From assembly GCA_023267775.1 (NCBI GenBank), contig JAHFMQ010000020.1, positions 1 through 12,886 of the forward strand: a stretch of 12,886 nt of DNA. Direction: 5' to 3'. The DNA comes from Candidatus Kaiserbacteria bacterium (GTDB taxonomy: Bacteria; Patescibacteriota; Minisyncoccia; Phycocordibacterales; Phycocordibacteraceae). Positions within the stretch are counted from its first letter, which is position 1. Each line of letters begins with the position of its first letter. The notes under the pieces are model-generated. The model searched no databases. It was not told the DNA's origin and was given only the letters and a program-made list of their open reading frames with translations. This document shows positions 11,981 to 12,886 of the stretch, piece by piece. Made by a program: the position numbers and the translations under genes.

Positions 11981-12816
11981 GGTGTGGATGTTGCCGAGGA
12001 AAGAGAGTTGATGAGTGACGTTCCTGTATCACGTATGGCGACCCACGTGATCGAAAACAGGTTAATGGAAGGAGTGATACGCAACACAACTTCTGGAGCA
12101 GACGGATCGTCATCAATACGGGTAACGCTTCCAATAGCCAGAGCTCCGGGACCAGGTACAAACACCGTATCCCCGACTACGACTCCGGAAGATCGTGCGA
12201 GAGATACGCTCAGTGTGCCTGCACCGCTTCCGTGAATAGCAATCGGAAGATTCTTATGGCCAATCCAGCCATGGATCGTCATATGGGGCGCCGTAAAGAG
12301 CGTCACTTGAGAGAAGTTTGGAAAAACTTTAGTAATGATTCCGATGGGAACATTGCCGGCGCCAAATACTTCCAAGCCGACCATGACACCAGAACTCGAT
12401 CCCGCTGCTATTAATAATGTGTCATACGGGCTTGCAGGTGGTCGGGCGACTACCCCGGCTGCGATGTCAGAAACATTTTTCTTGTCAGCAGTCTGTGAAC
12501 TAAGTACTGCTGAAAGAGCCACTTCTTTCTCAATCAAGGTTCGATTTTCACCGATAAGCGCGATATTTTCATTTATAAGCCGTTCATTTTTGAGTGCTAG
12601 AGCTGCCGAATCTTCAAAACTAGATAGAAATTGATGGCTCGTCGCAGCAAGCAAGTCTGAGGTTTGGAAAACGGGTGTAAAAATTTGCCAAAATACATTT
12701 GGAAGGGAAAGTCGCATCAGTAACGCAAGGATTGCGAACAAAAGAGCATAGAGGCCCCACGAAAAATTCGTGGAGAAAAGGAGTGCATTACGCTTCGCTA
12801 AGAATGTCCTCTTCAT
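11977..12816 (-). CDS. mreC: Rod shape-determining protein MreC
   Basis: The product is 279 residues. It has a basic N-terminus, one membrane helix (about 19-37), a coiled-coil segment rich in Glu/Asn/Leu (about 65-110), and an external beta-rich region. That region includes VVARPPASPYDTLLIAAGSS and GLEVFGAGNVPIGIITKV, the MreC family pattern. MreC links the cytoplasmic MreB filaments to PBP2 and RodA. The ATG at 12816 lies inside the end of mreB, overlapping it by 29 nt, and gives a sensible cytoplasmic tail before the helix. No good later in-frame start is seen. The stop overlaps mreD as ATGA. The Ser/Thr-rich C-terminus is probably disordered. Confidence 0.9.
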   Translation of the reverse strand: MKRTFLAKRNALLFSTNFSWGLYALLFAILALLMRLSLPNVFWQIFTPVFQTSDLLAATSHQFLSSFEDSAALALKNERLINENIALIGENRTLIEKEVALSAVLSSQTADKKNVSDIAAGVVARPPASPYDTLLIAAGSSSGVMVGLEVFGAGNVPIGIITKVFPNFSQVTLFTAPHMTIHGWIGHKNLPIAIHGSGAGTLSVSLARSSGVVVGDTVFVPGPGALAIGSVTRIDDDPSAPEVVLRITPSINLFSITWVAIRDTGTSLINSLSSATSTP

Positions 12817-12886
12817 CGATGAAAAAGTCTTCGAACGGTTCAGGATTCTCGGTCACAATACCAGCCCCACGTACGACCGCCGTGAG
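12788..12886 (-). CDS. mreB: Rod shape-determining protein MreB, C-terminal end (runs off the right edge)
   Basis: The last 32 codons read LTAVVRGAGIVTENPEPFEDF and end in an acidic tail (residues DEEDILSEA) before TAA at 12788. The LTAVVRGAGI stretch matches the C-terminal helix of MreB, where the usual form is PLT-VVRGTG. Order (mreB, mreC, mreD, mrdA) and direction support it. MreB is the actin-like filament that organises side-wall synthesis. The acidic extension past the conserved helix is a little longer than usual. Confidence 0.8.
   Translation of the reverse strand, partial: LTAVVRGAGIVTENPEPFEDFFIDEEDILSEA

Overview
The window looks like a chromosomal piece of a small-genome bacterium of the Candidate Phyla Radiation (Patescibacteria/Parcubacteria type). 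This rests on the gene mix: a class I (archaeal-type) lysyl-tRNA synthetase, a reduced division cluster, a very short MreD, almost no Shine-Dalgarno (SD) sequences at the housekeeping genes, and tight overlapping operons. The taxonomic call is an inference, because no marker gene is complete enough here to prove it.

Layout, left to right. Positions 1-114 (minus) hold the N-terminus of ribosomal protein L21. Just upstream of it sits a tiny self-contained transcription unit (about 167-302, minus) with a consensus promoter, a perfect SD, a 14-codon ORF and an intrinsic terminator. rmuC (minus) and yqeY (plus) then diverge from a 90-bp region in which both -10 boxes lie in the arms of an 18-bp inverted repeat, placed so that both mRNAs would be leaderless or nearly so. 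A 93-residue protein of unknown function (plus) follows, with its own promoter, strong SD, TTG start and terminator. Next come a GC-rich cluster of hairpins without genes (2347-2553) and a tRNA-Glu(CUC). The last 15 nt of that tRNA are repeated exactly 204 bp downstream, where the second copy contains the stop codon of murF.

From 2868 to the end everything is on the minus strand, in three operon-like blocks. Read in the direction of transcription, the first is mreB-mreC-mreD-mrdA (rod elongation machinery, at the right edge). The second is greA-lysS (transcript cleavage factor plus class I LysRS). The third is mraZ-rsmH-ftsL-ftsI-murF (a short division/cell-wall cluster). mraZ is preceded by a textbook MraZ operator and by a striking palindromic element that folds as a three-way junction in its presumed 5' leader.

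Together the genes serve peptidoglycan synthesis and cell shape: two class B penicillin-binding proteins, one for elongation and one for division, plus MurF, the MreBCD scaffold and MraZ as regulator. The rest is translation and transcription housekeeping. No phage, CRISPR or defence genes are visible. The unusual material is all in non-coding DNA: the tRNA 3'-end duplication, the mini-transcript upstream of rplU, the symmetric divergent promoters, the hairpin cluster and the mraZ leader element.
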